Shown piece after piece: positions 1-9,692 of a DNA stretch of 64,000 bases. The DNA comes from Rhodoferax sp. WC2427 (GTDB lineage Bacteria > Pseudomonadota > Gammaproteobacteria > Burkholderiales > Burkholderiaceae_C), in the NCBI RefSeq assembly GCF_040822085.1, contig NZ_CP162006.1, forward strand, positions 124,001-188,000. Direction: 5' to 3'. The notes below the pieces were generated by a model. The model was not told the origin of the DNA and searched no databases. It saw only the letters and a program-made list of their open reading frames with translations. The position numbers were made by a program, and so were the translations under genes. The stretch's first letter is position 1, and the number at the start of each line of letters is the position of its first letter.

Positions 1-101
1 ACCGTGGACTGGCTTTTGCCCAGGGCCTGTTGGAGTTCCGCAGAGCGCGCCGCGCCGTGGCTTTGCAAATGCGATAGAAGTGCGTCGGTATCAGCTGACA
101 T
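1..101 (-). CDS. Partial winged-helix protein, N-terminus only (YjjJ/HipA-like?)
   Basis: The ATG lies at 99-101 and the gene runs leftwards out of the window, leaving 33 codons. The visible N-terminus reads as one helix, a turn and a second helix (ALLSHLQSHGAARSAELQQ) followed by GKSQSTV. This pattern is typical of the first helices of a winged-helix DNA-binding domain that selects sites through a helix beginning SQSTV. HipA-family YjjJ proteins start in this way, so that is the best guess, but the kinase part lies outside the window. The AT-rich gap at 102-186 probably holds its promoter. Confidence 0.45.
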   Translation of the reverse strand, partial: MSADTDALLSHLQSHGAARSAELQQALGKSQST

Positions 102-186
102 GGTGCATAGAAAAAATACTGTTAATTTTGTATTAAATCAATAAGTTATATGCATTTTAGCTGATAAGTGAATAGTATTTGATTGG

Positions 187-1122
187 TTAAATGGGTTGGT
201 CGCGCCCTGCACGATACCCCTTGGGTGTTTGCCCGTACTGGGCCCGAAAACTGTGGATGAAGTAGCTGGGGTTGGCGTAGCCACAGGCCCAGGCCACCTC
301 CTTGATGGCCAACGCGCTCTCGGCCAGCAGGCGGGCGGCGCGGGCCATGCGCATGCGGTTGATGTAGGCCACCAGGGCTTCCTGCGTCTGCTGGCGGAAC
401 AGGTGCGACAGGTAGTCTGCGGTGCAGCCGCACTGCTGGGCCAGGCCGCGCACGCTCAAATCGGCATCGCCCAGCTGGTTTTGCACCAGCACCCGCACCT
501 TGGTGACCCAGGCGGATTCGGGGGCGGTGTGCGGATCGATATCGGCCAGCGCGCGCAGCACACCGGCGGTGGCGGCGGCCACCAGGGCGCGTACCTGTAG
601 CGTGGCCCATTCGGCCTGGTGGCTTTGGCCCAGCCGGGCCGCGTCGGCCAGCCAGTCGTGGATGTGGCGGGCCTGCGGGTGCTGGCGCATCTCCAGGTGG
701 CGGATGCCGGGGCGACCGGCCTGGGTTTCGTGCGCCAGATGGCAGGTGAGGGCGTGCGCCTCGGCGTAGACCACCAGGTTGGCAAACGGCTGGCCCGGCG
801 CGGCGCGCACCTGCTCGGCATGCAGCAGCTGCGGCGGCATCAGCAGGGCCTCGCCGGGGCCCAGGGTCAGCGTGCCGTGGGGCAGGCGAAAGTCGGTCCA
901 GCCGCCGGTTTGCAAAAACAGCTCGGGGCCGACATGGAAGTGGCCTTCGCCGCGTTCCACCCGGGCGCCGCCGGGCAGGTGCACCACCAGGCTGCCCGCC
1001 ATGGCGCGCCCTAGGAAATCGCCCAGGTGCTGGCGCATGGCCACCGCATCCTGGCGGGCGGATGGGGCCTGGGGGGCGCTGCAGAAAGTGGATGCGAGCG
1101 ATCCAGGATTTTTGCTATTCAT
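187..1122 (-). CDS. AraC family transcriptional regulator
   Basis: A 311-residue protein with an N-terminal cupin-like sensing domain (about residues 30-190) and a C-terminal AraC/XylS double helix-turn-helix (about 205-305). The end shows the family signature: an [10 protein letters not shown] segment, then [18 protein letters not shown]. It is divergent from the thuA-like gene, with about 95 bp between the two starts, so it most likely controls the thuA/oxidoreductase pair in response to a sugar-type inducer. The start at 1122 has no clear Shine-Dalgarno sequence, and an internal start about 28 codons later is possible. The family call is firm; the ligand is unknown. Confidence 0.9.
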   Translation of the reverse strand: MNSKNPGSLASTFCSAPQAPSARQDAVAMRQHLGDFLGRAMAGSLVVHLPGGARVERGEGHFHVGPELFLQTGGWTDFRLPHGTLTLGPGEALLMPPQLLHAEQVRAAPGQPFANLVVYAEAHALTCHLAHETQAGRPGIRHLEMRQHPQARHIHDWLADAARLGQSHQAEWATLQVRALVAAATAGVLRALADIDPHTAPESAWVTKVRVLVQNQLGDADLSVRGLAQQCGCTADYLSHLFRQQTQEALVAYINRMRMARAARLLAESALAIKEVAWACGYANPSYFIHSFRAQYGQTPKGYRAGRDQPI

Positions 1123-1217
1123 TGCGGATTATTGACAGCAATCGGGCTGGTCGGTGGGGGATGGCAGGCTTAGAGTCTAGGCCACACAACCCCCAACCCC
1201 TGTTCAGGAGCCTCCTA

Positions 1218-2021
1218 GTGAAAACCCGTATTTCTGTTATTGTCTGGAACGAATTCCGCCACGAACGTGAAAATGCCGCCGTGGGTGCCATCTATCCCGA
1301 AGGCCTGCACGCCACCATTGCCAACGCCCTGGCCGCCACCCCCGGCCTGAACCCCGGCGCCTTGCCGCTGGACATCAGCCTCGCCGCGCTGGACGACCCC
1401 GAGCACGGCCTGAGCGAAGCCCGCCTGGCCAGCTGCGACGTGCTGATCTGGTGGGGCCACAAGGTGCACAACCTGGTGGAGGACGCGGTGGTCGACCGGG
1501 TGCAAAAGCGGGTGCTCGAGGGCATGGGCCTGATCGTGCTGCACTCCGGCCATTTCAGCAAAATCTTCCGCCGCATGATGGGCACCAACTGCTCGCTGAA
1601 ATGGCGCGAGGCGCACGAAAAAGAGCGCCTGTGGGTGGTCGAGCCTTCGCACCCCATCGCCGCCGGTCTGGGCGAGTATTTCGAGCTGCCCAACGAAGAG
1701 ATGTACGGCGAGCGCTTCGACATTCCACAGCCCGACAGCACGGTGTTCATCTCGTGGTTCGAGGGCGGCGAGGTGTTCCGCTCCGGCTGCTGCTGGGAGC
1801 GCGGCCATGGCCGTATCTTCTACTTCCGCCCGGGCCACGAGGCCTATCCCACCTACTTTGATAAAAACGTGCAGCGCGTGATTGCCAACGCCGTGCAGTG
1901 GGCGGCACCCCGCGTCAACATTGTGGACGTGTGCCCGAACGCCGCGCCGCTGGAGCCCATCAGCCCCAAGCTTGGTTTCACCAACGTCGGCATTACCCAG
2001 ACCAAGGCGGATCTGGTATGA
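1218..2021 (+). CDS. thuA: ThuA-like trehalose utilization family protein
   Basis: A 267-residue protein of the ThuA family (glutamine-amidotransferase-like fold). It begins with a beta strand ending VWNEFRHE, then a YPEGLH segment, as in ThuA proteins. The open frame extends upstream, but the GTG at 1218 is preferred because CAGGAG precedes it by 7 nt and homologues begin here. It overlaps the next gene by 4 nt (ATGA), which indicates translational coupling. In rhizobia ThuA and ThuB act together on trehalose and related disaccharides through 3-keto intermediates. The same pairing occurs here, but the true substrate is not shown by the sequence. Confidence 0.82.
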   Translation: MKTRISVIVWNEFRHERENAAVGAIYPEGLHATIANALAATPGLNPGALPLDISLAALDDPEHGLSEARLASCDVLIWWGHKVHNLVEDAVVDRVQKRVLEGMGLIVLHSGHFSKIFRRMMGTNCSLKWREAHEKERLWVVEPSHPIAAGLGEYFELPNEEMYGERFDIPQPDSTVFISWFEGGEVFRSGCCWERGHGRIFYFRPGHEAYPTYFDKNVQRVIANAVQWAAPRVNIVDVCPNAAPLEPISPKLGFTNVGITQTKADLV

Positions 2022-3073
2022 GCGAAGCTGCCAAAAAACTGCGCGTTGGCGTGATCGGCCTGGGCATGGGCCGGGCCCACATCAAGGGCTGGCAAGAGCA
2101 TCCGCTGGTGGACGTGGTGGCGATTGCCGACCCCGATGCCGCCCGCCTGGACCGGGTGGGCGATGAGTTCGAGGTGGCAGGCCGTTACCTGTCGGCGCAA
2201 GCCATGCTGGAGGCAGAAGATCTGGACGTGGTCAGCGTCTGCACACCGAACAAGTTTCACGTGGAACTGACCCTGGCCGCGCTGGCCGCAGGCTGCCACG
2301 TGCTATGCGAAAAGCCCATGGCCATGAACGCCCAGGAAGGCCGCCAGATGCTGGAAGCCGCCAAGGACGCGGGCAAGCGCCTGATGATCAACTTCTCGTA
2401 CCGCTTCAGCGCCGCCTCCCGCGCCCTCAAGGCCCAGGTGGATGCAGGCCTGTTTGGCGACTTCTACTTTGGCCGCAGTGTGTGGCACCGCCGCCGCGGC
2501 ATGCCCGGCTTTGGCGGCTGGTTTGGCACCCAGGCGCTGGCCGGGGGCGGCCCGCTGATCGACCTGGGCGTGCACCGCCTGGACCTGGCCCTGTGGCTGA
2601 TGGGCTACCCGCAACCCACCTGGGTGATGGGCAGCACCTACAGCCCCATCGCCAGCGACCTGGCCCAGAAGGCTGGCAAGACCTTTGACGTGGAAGACCT
2701 GGCTGCCGGGTTCATCCGCTTCGACAACGGCGCCACGCTGGCCCTGGAGGCCTCCTGGGCCGCCAACATCCAGGAGGCCGAGCTGATGGAAACCCGGCTG
2801 CTGGGCACCAAAGCCGGTTTGTTGCAAAAGAACCTGGACGGTGGTTACACCTTCGACGCGCACGTCTTCACCGAAATCAACGGCGCGCCGGTGGATATGC
2901 ACCTGTGCCCGCCCACCGCGGCGGCCCAATCGGCCATGTTCGACTACGCCGAAGCCATCCTCACCGGCACGCCGCACCCGGCGGGCGGCGATGAGGGGCT
3001 GGTGGTGATGCAGATCTTGGACGCGCTGTACGAGAGTGCGCGCACGGCCAAGCCGGTGCAAATCCAGCAATAG
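2018..3073 (+). CDS. Gfo/Idh/MocA family oxidoreductase (ThuB-like)
   Basis: A 351-residue NAD(P)-dependent sugar dehydrogenase. The N-terminal Rossmann motif is [11 protein letters not shown] (residues 11-21). The catalytic EKP lysine motif is at 98-100, and a C-terminal beta-sheet substrate domain begins near residue 125. It starts inside the stop of the thuA-like gene and probably acts on the same substrate, giving or reducing a keto-sugar. A parS-like 14-bp core lies inside the coding sequence at 2254-2267, encoding NKFHVEL. The family is certain; the ThuB role is inferred from the neighbour. Confidence 0.87.
   Translation: MSEAAKKLRVGVIGLGMGRAHIKGWQEHPLVDVVAIADPDAARLDRVGDEFEVAGRYLSAQAMLEAEDLDVVSVCTPNKFHVELTLAALAAGCHVLCEKPMAMNAQEGRQMLEAAKDAGKRLMINFSYRFSAASRALKAQVDAGLFGDFYFGRSVWHRRRGMPGFGGWFGTQALAGGGPLIDLGVHRLDLALWLMGYPQPTWVMGSTYSPIASDLAQKAGKTFDVEDLAAGFIRFDNGATLALEASWAANIQEAELMETRLLGTKAGLLQKNLDGGYTFDAHVFTEINGAPVDMHLCPPTAAAQSAMFDYAEAILTGTPHPAGGDEGLVVMQILDALYESARTAKPVQIQQ
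2253..2268. other. parS-like site 1 (core only)
   Basis: AGTTTCACGTGGAACT keeps the 14-bp core GTTTCACGTGGAAC of the ParB-binding parS sequence, but both outermost bases differ from TGTTTCACGTGGAACA. It lies within the ThuB-like gene, about 3 kb from parS-like site 2. Function is less certain than for sites 2-4. Confidence 0.5.
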
Positions 3074-3139
3074 CCCTGGTACACGTTGGTCATGGGATGG
3101 GCTTACCATCCGCCCTCTACCTTTATCGGAGCACCACCC

Positions 3140-4189
3140 ATGACCACTGCCCACGGCTACGCCGCCACTTCCCCAACTTCCCCCTTGGCCCCCTTCAGCT
3201 TCGAGCGCCGCGCGCCCGGTGCGCAGGACGTGGCGCTGGACGTGCTGTATTGCGGCGTCTGCCATTCCGACCTGCACACCGCGCGCAACGAGTGGCATAA
3301 CACCATCTACCCCTCGGTGCCCGGCCACGAGATCGTGGGCCGCGTCACGGCCGTGGGCGATCTGGTGTCCAAGTTCAAGGTCGGTGACCTGGTCGGCGTG
3401 GGCTGCATGGTCGACAGCTGCCAGCATTGCGTACCCTGTGCCGATGGCCTGGAGCAGTACTGCGACAACGGCTTTACCGGCACCTACAACGGCCCGATGT
3501 TCCCCAATGGCACCAACACCTATGGCGGCTACTCCAACCACATGGTGGTGCGCGAATCCTTTGTGCTGCGCGTCAGCCACGGGCTGGACGACCTGGCTGC
3601 CGTGGCCCCGCTGCTGTGCGCGGGCATCACCACCTATTCGCCGCTGCGCCAGTGGAAGGTCGGCCCCGGCCACAAGGTCGGCATCGTCGGCCTGGGCGGG
3701 CTGGGCCACATGGGCGTGAAGATCGCCGCTGCCATGGGTGCGCACGTGGTGCTGTTCACCACCTCCGAGAGCAAGCGCGAAGACGCGCTGCGCCTGGGTG
3801 CCAAAGAGGTGGTGGTGTCCAAGAACGCCGACGAGATGGCCGCCCACGCCAACAGCTTTGACTTCATCCTCAACACCGTGGCTGCCGCGCACAACCTGGA
3901 TGTGTTCCTGGGCCTGCTCAAGCTGGACGGCACCATGACCCTGGTCGGCGCGCCCGAAACTCCGCACCCCTCGCCCAATGTGTTCGGTTTGATCATGAAG
4001 CGCCGCCGCCTGGCGGGTTCGCTGATCGGCGGCATCAAAGAGACCCAGGAGATGCTGGACTTCTGCGCCGAGCATGGCATCGTGTCGGACATCGAAACCA
4101 TCCCCATGGACCAGATCGAAACCGCCTACACCCGCATGCTGAAGAGCGATGTGAAGTACCGCTTTGTGATCGATATGGCTACGCTATAG
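3140..4189 (+). CDS. yahK: Zinc-dependent NAD(P) alcohol dehydrogenase (YahK/CAD family)
   Basis: A 349-residue medium-chain dehydrogenase that reduces aldehydes to alcohols with NADPH, the same length as E. coli YahK. Catalytic zinc ligands are C41 (GVCHSDLH), H63 (GHE) and C160. Structural zinc ligands are C94, C97, C100 and C108. The nucleotide-binding loop is GLGGLG at 184-189. The ATG at 3140 follows GGAGCACCACCC; an in-frame upstream ATG at 3086 lacks support. It lies downstream of the thuA pair with a 66-bp gap, so it is probably a separate transcription unit. A palindromic repeat follows the stop and may end transcription between this gene and the convergent zntB. Confidence 0.9.
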   Translation: MTTAHGYAATSPTSPLAPFSFERRAPGAQDVALDVLYCGVCHSDLHTARNEWHNTIYPSVPGHEIVGRVTAVGDLVSKFKVGDLVGVGCMVDSCQHCVPCADGLEQYCDNGFTGTYNGPMFPNGTNTYGGYSNHMVVRESFVLRVSHGLDDLAAVAPLLCAGITTYSPLRQWKVGPGHKVGIVGLGGLGHMGVKIAAAMGAHVVLFTTSESKREDALRLGAKEVVVSKNADEMAAHANSFDFILNTVAAAHNLDVFLGLLKLDGTMTLVGAPETPHPSPNVFGLIMKRRRLAGSLIGGIKETQEMLDFCAEHGIVSDIETIPMDQIETAYTRMLKSDVKYRFVIDMATL

Positions 4190-4215
4190 TTTTTAGGCTG
4201 TTTTTCAGGTAGAAA

Positions 4216-4256
4216 AATAGCTGCCCATGCTGATAGATCAAGCGTGGGCAGCTATT
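4216..4256. repeat. Palindromic repeat, copy 1
   Basis: Perfect 12-bp arms AATAGCTGCCCA and TGGGCAGCTATT enclose a 17-nt loop. It sits between two convergent genes (yahK-like and zntB-like), where it could act as a bidirectional terminator. It belongs to the family with consensus TAGGCTGC-N-GCGCTTAT/ATAAGCGC-N-GCAGCTA. Confidence 0.8.
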
Positions 4257-4266
4257 GAATTGATAC

Positions 4267-5268
4267 CTATTTTTGCCGGTACAAGTACCAGCCCGCAAAC
4301 GCGGTAAACACGCCGATCAGCCCGGCAATCACCATGAACCCGTGCGGGTGGTCGGACAGCGGGATGCCACCCACGTTCATGCCCAGCAGGCCGGCCACGA
4401 TGTTGATCGGCAGGGCCAGCACGGTGACCATGGTCAGGGTGAAGACGCTGCGGTTGGTTTGCTCGCTCACCTGGGCGGCAATTTCTTCCTGCAGCAGCTT
4501 GATGCGCTCTTTCAGCTCCGACATGTCGCGGATGGTCAGCGAAAATTCTTCGGTGGCCTGGCGCAGCGCTTCCAGGTCGTGCTCGCTGATCCAGGGCGGT
4601 GGCAGGCGCAGCAGCCGGAACAGGGCGCCCGGCTCGGGGGCCAACAGGCGCTGCAAGCGCACCAGCACCCGGCGCAGTTGGCCCAGATCGGCACGCCGGT
4701 GGTGCAGGCGGCCCACCAGAAACTTGTCTTCGATCGCGTCCACCTGCAGCGTGGTGTCGCGCACGATGCGCACCAGCACATCGCCTTGCTCCATCAGCAG
4801 CTGGTTCAAAAACGCCACCGAACTGGCCAGCGGCTTGCCGTTCTTCACCGCGTCGCGCATGCGGTCGATGGAGCGCAGCGGGTGCGAGCGGGCACTGAGC
4901 GCCATGTGCGGGGCCACGTTGAGCCATAGGCTGGCGATTTCGGCGGGGTCGAAGGCAAACTCGAACGCCACGTCGTTGACCACCGCAATCAGCGTGTCGT
5001 GCGCGTCCTCGATGCGGGTCGAGCGCGAGCCCGCGTGCAGCGCCTCGAAGAACTCGGGCACGGCATCCAGCTGCTTGCGGATGCAGGTCTCGGCCGCCGC
5101 GTCACTCAGGTTGAAGTGCAGCCAGACAAAATCGGCCGGGCCCTTGGGCGCATCGCTGCGCAGCCAGGCCGCCGCTTCGGCCAGGTCCACCGGCACGCCG
5201 GGCGCACCGTTTTCAAACCGGTAGCCGCAGAGCAGGCCGGTTTTGTCGGCACCATAGGTGATCTGCAC
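4267..5268 (-). CDS. zntB: CorA-family zinc transporter (ZntB-like)
   Basis: A 333-residue inner-membrane cation transporter, close in length to ZntB (about 327). A large cytoplasmic alpha/beta and coiled-coil domain is followed by two C-terminal membrane helices. The loop after the first helix carries the invariant GMN selectivity motif (GLLGMNVGG). The frame is open back to 5448. The GTG at 5268 is chosen because similarity to the family starts there and the upstream part reads as non-protein-like sequence that holds a parS site and a repeat. ZntB moves Zn2+ across the inner membrane. The exact start is uncertain. Confidence 0.85.
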   Translation of the reverse strand: MQITYGADKTGLLCGYRFENGAPGVPVDLAEAAAWLRSDAPKGPADFVWLHFNLSDAAAETCIRKQLDAVPEFFEALHAGSRSTRIEDAHDTLIAVVNDVAFEFAFDPAEIASLWLNVAPHMALSARSHPLRSIDRMRDAVKNGKPLASSVAFLNQLLMEQGDVLVRIVRDTTLQVDAIEDKFLVGRLHHRRADLGQLRRVLVRLQRLLAPEPGALFRLLRLPPPWISEHDLEALRQATEEFSLTIRDMSELKERIKLLQEEIAAQVSEQTNRSVFTLTMVTVLALPINIVAGLLGMNVGGIPLSDHPHGFMVIAGLIGVFTAFAGWYLYRQK

Positions 5269-5288
5269 GGCTAGGCTGCCCGGGCCGA

Positions 5289-5304
5289 TGTTCCACGTGG
5301 AACA
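5289..5304. other. parS-like site 2 (perfect palindrome)
   Basis: TGTTCCACGTGGAACA is a perfect 16-bp palindrome matching the ParB-binding parS consensus. It lies just upstream of the zntB-like GTG start, about 5 kb before parA. Confidence 0.85.
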
Positions 5305-5417
5305 GGGCGTGCCGGGGTGGGGGTTGGAGTCATGGAAAACCGCCGTGGGTAAATCACCCAGTGTCTTACCGCTGCGTGACAAAGGCGTGACAACCGTGTT
5401 GCAGACCACACATAAGA

Positions 5418-5460
5418 AATAGGCTGCCTGTGCCCATGCGGCCAGCACAAGCAGCTACTT
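5418..5460. repeat. Palindromic repeat, copy 2
   Basis: The sequence starts AATAGGCTGCCTGTGC and ends GCACAAGCAGCTACTT, a diverged member of the repeat family. It is in the gap between the zntB-like and DUF808 genes, both on the minus strand. Confidence 0.65.
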
Positions 5461-5475
5461 TTTACATAGCAAATC

Positions 5476-6408
5476 TCAGTGCGCGCTTGTCCCCCGCAGG
5501 CGCTGCACCAGGGTCACGCCGGCCAGCACCACGGCCCCGGCCACCACACCGGCAATGCCGTCCAGCAGCGTGGGCGCCACGGCTTGCAGCAAGCCGCCCA
5601 CGCCGGGCAGCGCCGTCGCCCACTGCGTGACGGCCTCGATACCGTGGTGCAGGGCAGGCCAGCCGTGCGTCAAAATGCCGCCGCCCACCAGGAACATGGC
5701 GGCGGTGCCCACCACCGACAGCGTCTTCATCATCCAGGGCGCAAACGCCAGAATGCCCCGGCCCAGGCTGCGCTGCCAGGCGCTGGCTTGCTGGGTGAGG
5801 TACAGGCCACCATCGTCGAGCTTGACGATGCCCGCCACCAGGCCGTACACGCCCACCGTCATCACCAACGCAATGGTGGAGAGCACTGTGAGCTGGGTGC
5901 TGAAGCCGCTGCCCTGCACGGTGCCGAGGGTGATGGCGATGATCTCGGCCGACAGGATGAAGTCGGTGCGCACCGCGCCTTTAATCTTCTCCTGCTCCAG
6001 CGCGACCAGGTCGATGGCCGGGTTGGCCACCGCCGCCACCAGCGCGCTGTGCTCGGCGGTCATTTCGTCGGCGCTGTGCAGAAACGGGTGGGCCAGCTTC
6101 TCGAAGCCTTCAAAGCACAGGTAGGCGCCGCCCACCATCAGCAGCGGCGTGACCGCCCAGGGGGCCACGGCGCTGATGGCAAGTGCGGCGGGCACCAGGA
6201 TCAGCTTGTTGCGGAATGAACCTTTGCACACCGCCCACACCACCGGCAGCTCGCGCTCGGCCTTGACGCCGCTGACCTGCTGCGCGTTCAGCGCCAGGTC
6301 GTCGCCCAGCACCCCTGTGGTCTTCTTGGCCGCCACCTTGGTCAGCAGGGTCACGTCGTCCAGGATGGAGGCAATGTCGTCAATCAGCGCAAGCAGGCTA
6401 GAGGCCAT
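5476..6408 (-). CDS. DUF808 family inner-membrane protein (YedI-like)
   Basis: A 310-residue multi-helix membrane protein of the DUF808/YedI family, beginning MASSLLALIDDIASILDD. The start at 6408 is chosen over an upstream in-frame ATG at 6438 because family members begin with this sequence. Hydrophobic segments include ILVPAALAISAVAPW, the region around residues 160-200 (LTVLSTIALVMTVGVYGLVAGIV), and the C-terminus. No biochemical function is established for the family. It is probably transcribed apart from zntB, since a repeat and a parS site separate them. Confidence 0.85.
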   Translation of the reverse strand: MASSLLALIDDIASILDDVTLLTKVAAKKTTGVLGDDLALNAQQVSGVKAERELPVVWAVCKGSFRNKLILVPAALAISAVAPWAVTPLLMVGGAYLCFEGFEKLAHPFLHSADEMTAEHSALVAAVANPAIDLVALEQEKIKGAVRTDFILSAEIIAITLGTVQGSGFSTQLTVLSTIALVMTVGVYGLVAGIVKLDDGGLYLTQQASAWQRSLGRGILAFAPWMMKTLSVVGTAAMFLVGGGILTHGWPALHHGIEAVTQWATALPGVGGLLQAVAPTLLDGIAGVVAGAVVLAGVTLVQRLRGTSAH

Positions 6409-6488
6409 GGGGGAGTTTTCCAAACAGATGCGCCGCACCGTGCGGACGCTGTGCGGTGATTGTCGCCGGGCTTAAAACCACCTACCAA

Positions 6489-6530
6489 AAAGGCCGCCCA
6501 CGCTGATCCAATCAGCGCAAGCAGCTATGA
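6489..6530. repeat. Palindromic repeat, copy 3
   Basis: A diverged member of the family: AAGGCCGCCCACGCTGAT and ATCAGCGCAAGCAGCTAT are imperfect arms around CCA. It sits between the 3' end of the small conserved gene at 6549 and the start of the DUF808 gene. Confidence 0.65.
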
Positions 6531-6548
6531 AAACAGGAGTATCAGGGG

Positions 6549-6878
6549 CTATTTGCGACTTGCCAGGTATTCTTGCGCCTTGCGGCCCACAAACTGCCGC
6601 CCCGGGTTGCTGCCGCTGCACCATTCTTCGGGGCTGAACAGGGCAAACAGGCCGATCTTGGCCAGGGTGGGGATGGCCAGCTCCAACTCGCGTTCGATCT
6701 CGCCACGGGCGTCCGCGCTGGCGGCGTTGTACAGCGCCACGTTGTGCAGCATGGCGGCCACCGTGCCGGTCTGTACCTGGCTGCCATCGTGCAGGGTGAC
6801 GCGGGGCAGGGTTTCGCCCGCGGCCAGGATCTTCTGGTTGACGCGGGCCAGGATGATGGCTTCGGTGGAAGAGGGCAT
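6549..6878 (-). CDS. Small conserved protein of unknown function
   Basis: A 109-residue soluble protein with a strong ribosome binding site (AAGGAG seven bases before the ATG). It has no signal peptide or membrane segment. Its sequence is mostly helical, with a distinctive [18 protein letters not shown] stretch and a C-terminal [15 protein letters not shown]. It has the look of a small conserved proteobacterial family, but I cannot assign a function. It is divergent from mnmG, with a 160-bp gap that should hold both promoters. Confidence 0.75.
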   Translation of the reverse strand: MPSSTEAIILARVNQKILAAGETLPRVTLHDGSQVQTGTVAAMLHNVALYNAASADARGEIERELELAIPTLAKIGLFALFSPEEWCSGSNPGRQFVGRKAQEYLASRK

Positions 6879-7038
6879 AGGAGTCTCCTTGTCGGGTGGT
6901 GGTAGAGGAATGATAAGAGCCAGCATATCGCAGGGAATGAGGGGGCTTATTAAAATGGTGGATTCCCCCTCTGTTTGTGTCTTGCCGCCGTGGCGGGGCC
7001 GGATGGCCAGGGGGCTGGCACTGACACAGGACGCGCGT

Positions 7039-9012
7039 ATGTTGTACCCCCAAGAATTTGATGTGATCGTGGTTGGCGGTGGCCATGCCGGCACCGAGGC
7101 CGCGCTGGCCGCTGCGCGCATGGGTTGCAAAACCCTGCTGCTGACGCACAACATCGAGACCCTGGGCCAGATGAGCTGCAACCCGTCCATCGGCGGTATC
7201 GGCAAGGGGCATCTGGTCAAAGAGGTGGACGCGCTGGGCGGGGCCATGGCCCTGGCCACGGACGAGGGCGGCATCCAGTTCCGCATCCTCAACTCCAGCA
7301 AAGGCCCTGCCGTGCGCGCCACCCGCGCCCAGGCCGACCGGGTGCTGTACAAGGCCGCCATCCGCCGCATGCTGGAGAACCAGCCCAACCTGTGGCTGTT
7401 CCAGCAGGCCGTGGACGACCTGATGGTGGAGGGCGACCGGGTGGTGGGTGCCGTGACGCAGGTGGGTGTGCAGTTCCGCAGCCGCACCGTGGTGCTGACG
7501 GCGGGCACCTTCCTGGACGGCAAGATCCACGTCGGCCTGAACAACTACGCCGCAGGCCGCGCGGGCGACCCCCCGGCGGTGTCGCTGAGTGCGCGGCTGA
7601 AAGAACTCAAGCTGCCCCAGGCCCGCCTGAAAACTGGCACGCCGCCGCGCATCGACGGCCGCAGCATCGACTACAGCCAACTCGAAGAGCAGCCCGGCGA
7701 CGGCATGCCCGGTGGCATGGGCGCGCAGATTCCGGTGTTCAGTTTCATGGGCAACCGGGCGATGCACCCACGGCAAATGCCCTGCTGGATCACCCACACC
7801 AATGCGCGCACGCACGAGATCATCCGTTCCGGCTTTGACCGCAGCCCCATGTTCACCGGCAAGATCGAGGGCGTAGGCCCGCGCTACTGCCCCAGCGTGG
7901 AAGACAAGGTAAACCGCTTTGCCGACAAAGACAGCCACCAGATCTTTCTGGAGCCCGAGGGCCTGAACACCCACGAGATCTACCCCAACGGCATCTCCAC
8001 CAGCCTGCCGTTTGACGTGCAGTACGACCTGGTGCGCTCCATGAAGGGCATGGAAAACGCCCACATCCTGCGCCCCGGCTACGCCATCGAATACGACTAC
8101 TTCGACCCCCGCGCCCTGAAAACCAGCTTCGAGACCCGGGCCATCGGCGGCCTGTTTTTCGCGGGCCAGATCAACGGCACCACCGGCTACGAAGAGGCCG
8201 CAGCCCAGGGCCTGTTCGCCGGGATCAACGCCGCACTGCAATGCCGCGGTGAGGCCTCCTGGCTGCCGGGCCGCGACCAGGCTTACCTGGGTGTACTGGT
8301 AGACGACCTGATCACCAAGGGCGTGACCGAGCCCTACCGCATGTTCACCAGCCGCGCCGAGTTCCGCCTGCAGCTGCGTGAAGACAACGCCGACATGCGC
8401 CTCACCGAAATGGGCCGCACCATGGGCCTGGTGGACGATGCGCGTTGGGCGTCGTTCAACCGCAAGCGCGATGCTGTGTCAGTCGAGACAGAGCGCCTGC
8501 GCAGCCTGTGGATCAGCCCCAAGAACCTGGCAGCGGCTGAGGCCGAGCGGGTGCTGGGCAAGGCCATCGAGCACGAATACAGCCTGGCCGAACTGCTGCG
8601 CCGCCCGGATGTGCACTACGACGGCTTGATGTCTTTGGCCGGGGGCAAGTTCGCCGTGCCCGAGTTCGCGCCTGGTGTTCCACGTGAAACAGCCGAAGCC
8701 GACTTTGTGGCCGCCGTGCTGGAGCAGGTGGACATCAACGCCAAGTACTCGGGCTACATCGAACGGCAAAAGTCCGAAATCGACCGCGCCGCCTACTACG
8801 AACACCTGAAGATCCCCGCCGACCTGGATTACCTGCAGGTCAGCGCCCTGAGCTACGAGGTGCGCCACACCTTGAACAAACACCGGCCCGAAACCCTGGG
8901 CTTGGCCTCGCGCATGTCGGGCGTGACCCCGGCGGCCATCTCGCTGCTGCTGGTGCATTTGAAGAAACTGGGCTGGAAGGACCGGCCCACCGTAGAGGAG
9001 ACCGCTGCATGA
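7039..9012 (+). CDS. mnmG: tRNA uridine-5-carboxymethylaminomethyl modification enzyme MnmG
   Basis: A 657-residue FAD enzyme (GidA) that, with MnmE, installs the cmnm5 group on wobble uridine 34 of several tRNAs. The FAD-binding motif [10 protein letters not shown] is at residues 13-22, and the conserved [11 protein letters not shown] and [13 protein letters not shown] stretches are present. The ATG at 7039 gives the canonical N-terminus; the frame is open much further upstream but without family similarity. Its last codons overlap rsmG by 4 nt. A parS-like site lies inside the gene at 8676-8691. mnmG-rsmG next to parAB is the classical origin-proximal arrangement. Confidence 0.98.
   Translation: MLYPQEFDVIVVGGGHAGTEAALAAARMGCKTLLLTHNIETLGQMSCNPSIGGIGKGHLVKEVDALGGAMALATDEGGIQFRILNSSKGPAVRATRAQADRVLYKAAIRRMLENQPNLWLFQQAVDDLMVEGDRVVGAVTQVGVQFRSRTVVLTAGTFLDGKIHVGLNNYAAGRAGDPPAVSLSARLKELKLPQARLKTGTPPRIDGRSIDYSQLEEQPGDGMPGGMGAQIPVFSFMGNRAMHPRQMPCWITHTNARTHEIIRSGFDRSPMFTGKIEGVGPRYCPSVEDKVNRFADKDSHQIFLEPEGLNTHEIYPNGISTSLPFDVQYDLVRSMKGMENAHILRPGYAIEYDYFDPRALKTSFETRAIGGLFFAGQINGTTGYEEAAAQGLFAGINAALQCRGEASWLPGRDQAYLGVLVDDLITKGVTEPYRMFTSRAEFRLQLREDNADMRLTEMGRTMGLVDDARWASFNRKRDAVSVETERLRSLWISPKNLAAAEAERVLGKAIEHEYSLAELLRRPDVHYDGLMSLAGGKFAVPEFAPGVPRETAEADFVAAVLEQVDINAKYSGYIERQKSEIDRAAYYEHLKIPADLDYLQVSALSYEVRHTLNKHRPETLGLASRMSGVTPAAISLLLVHLKKLGWKDRPTVEETAA
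8676..8691. other. parS-like site 3
   Basis: TGTTCCACGTGAAACA mixes the two half-site variants of the parS consensus, all 16 positions being allowed bases. It is inside mnmG, encoding a VPRET segment, 1.6 kb upstream of parA. Confidence 0.85.
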
Positions 9013-9662
9013 GCGATCGGCTGGAGATCCTGACCCGCAGCACCGCCCAGCTCGGCCTGGCTTTGTCGGATGCGCAGCACGACACCCTGCTGCGCTACCT
9101 GGACATGATCCTGAAGTGGAACAAGGTCTACAACCTGACCTCGCTGCGCGACCCGGCCGAGGCGTTGACCCACCACCTGATCGATAGCCTGGCCGCCGTG
9201 CCACCGCTGCTGCGCCATCTGGATGGGCGGCAGGATGCCAAGCTGCTGGATGTCGGCTCTGGCGCGGGCCTGCCCGGCGTGGTGTTCGCCATCTGCTGCC
9301 CACAGCTGCAGGTGCGCTGCGTGGACACCGTGGGTAAGAAGGCCGCGTTTGTGCAGCAGGCGGCGCTGGAGCTCAAGCTGCCCAACCTGCGCGGCGTACA
9401 TGCCCGGGTGGAAAGCCTCACCGAAAAGTTCGACGTGGTCAGCGCCCGGGCGTTTGCCTCGCTGGTGGATTTCACCACCTGGTCGGTCGGCGCGCTGGCC
9501 GGGCAGGGCGTGTGGCTGGCCATGAAAGCCAAGCACCCCGACGCAGAAATCGCCGCTTTGCCCGCCTCGGTAGAGGTGTTTCACGTGGAACAACTCAGCG
9601 TGCCGGGGCTGGACGCAGAGCGTTGCATTATCTGGATGCGCACCAAAAACACCGTCGCGTAA
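9009..9662 (+). CDS. rsmG: 16S rRNA (guanine-N7)-methyltransferase RsmG
   Basis: A 217-residue class I methyltransferase (GidB) that makes m7G527 in 16S rRNA. The S-adenosylmethionine motif is [14 protein letters not shown] (about residues 78-91), and the N-terminal [19 protein letters not shown] stretch is typical. It starts within the mnmG stop (ATGA), so the two are translated as a coupled pair. A parS-like site at 9577-9592 is embedded near the C-terminus and encodes VFHVEQ, an arrangement also seen in other bacteria where gidB carries a parS site. Confidence 0.97.
   Translation: MSDRLEILTRSTAQLGLALSDAQHDTLLRYLDMILKWNKVYNLTSLRDPAEALTHHLIDSLAAVPPLLRHLDGRQDAKLLDVGSGAGLPGVVFAICCPQLQVRCVDTVGKKAAFVQQAALELKLPNLRGVHARVESLTEKFDVVSARAFASLVDFTTWSVGALAGQGVWLAMKAKHPDAEIAALPASVEVFHVEQLSVPGLDAERCIIWMRTKNTVA
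9577..9592. other. parS-like site 4
   Basis: TGTTTCACGTGGAACA matches the parS consensus at all 16 positions. It lies in the 3' part of rsmG, about 730 bp upstream of parA. Confidence 0.87.
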
Positions 9663-9692
9663 ACTCGCCTCCTCATACCCGAGGAGAATTCC

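Noticed and set aside
2303..4075. Long open frame of 590 codons on the minus strand
   Set aside because: It is the complement of two well-supported genes; the high-GC composition yields long shadow frames and this one has a biased composition rich in His, Gln and Gly.
5269..5448. N-terminal extension of the zntB-like protein
   Set aside because: The frame is open to 5448, but this part contains a repeat and a parS site and is unlike family members; the GTG at 5268 is preferred.
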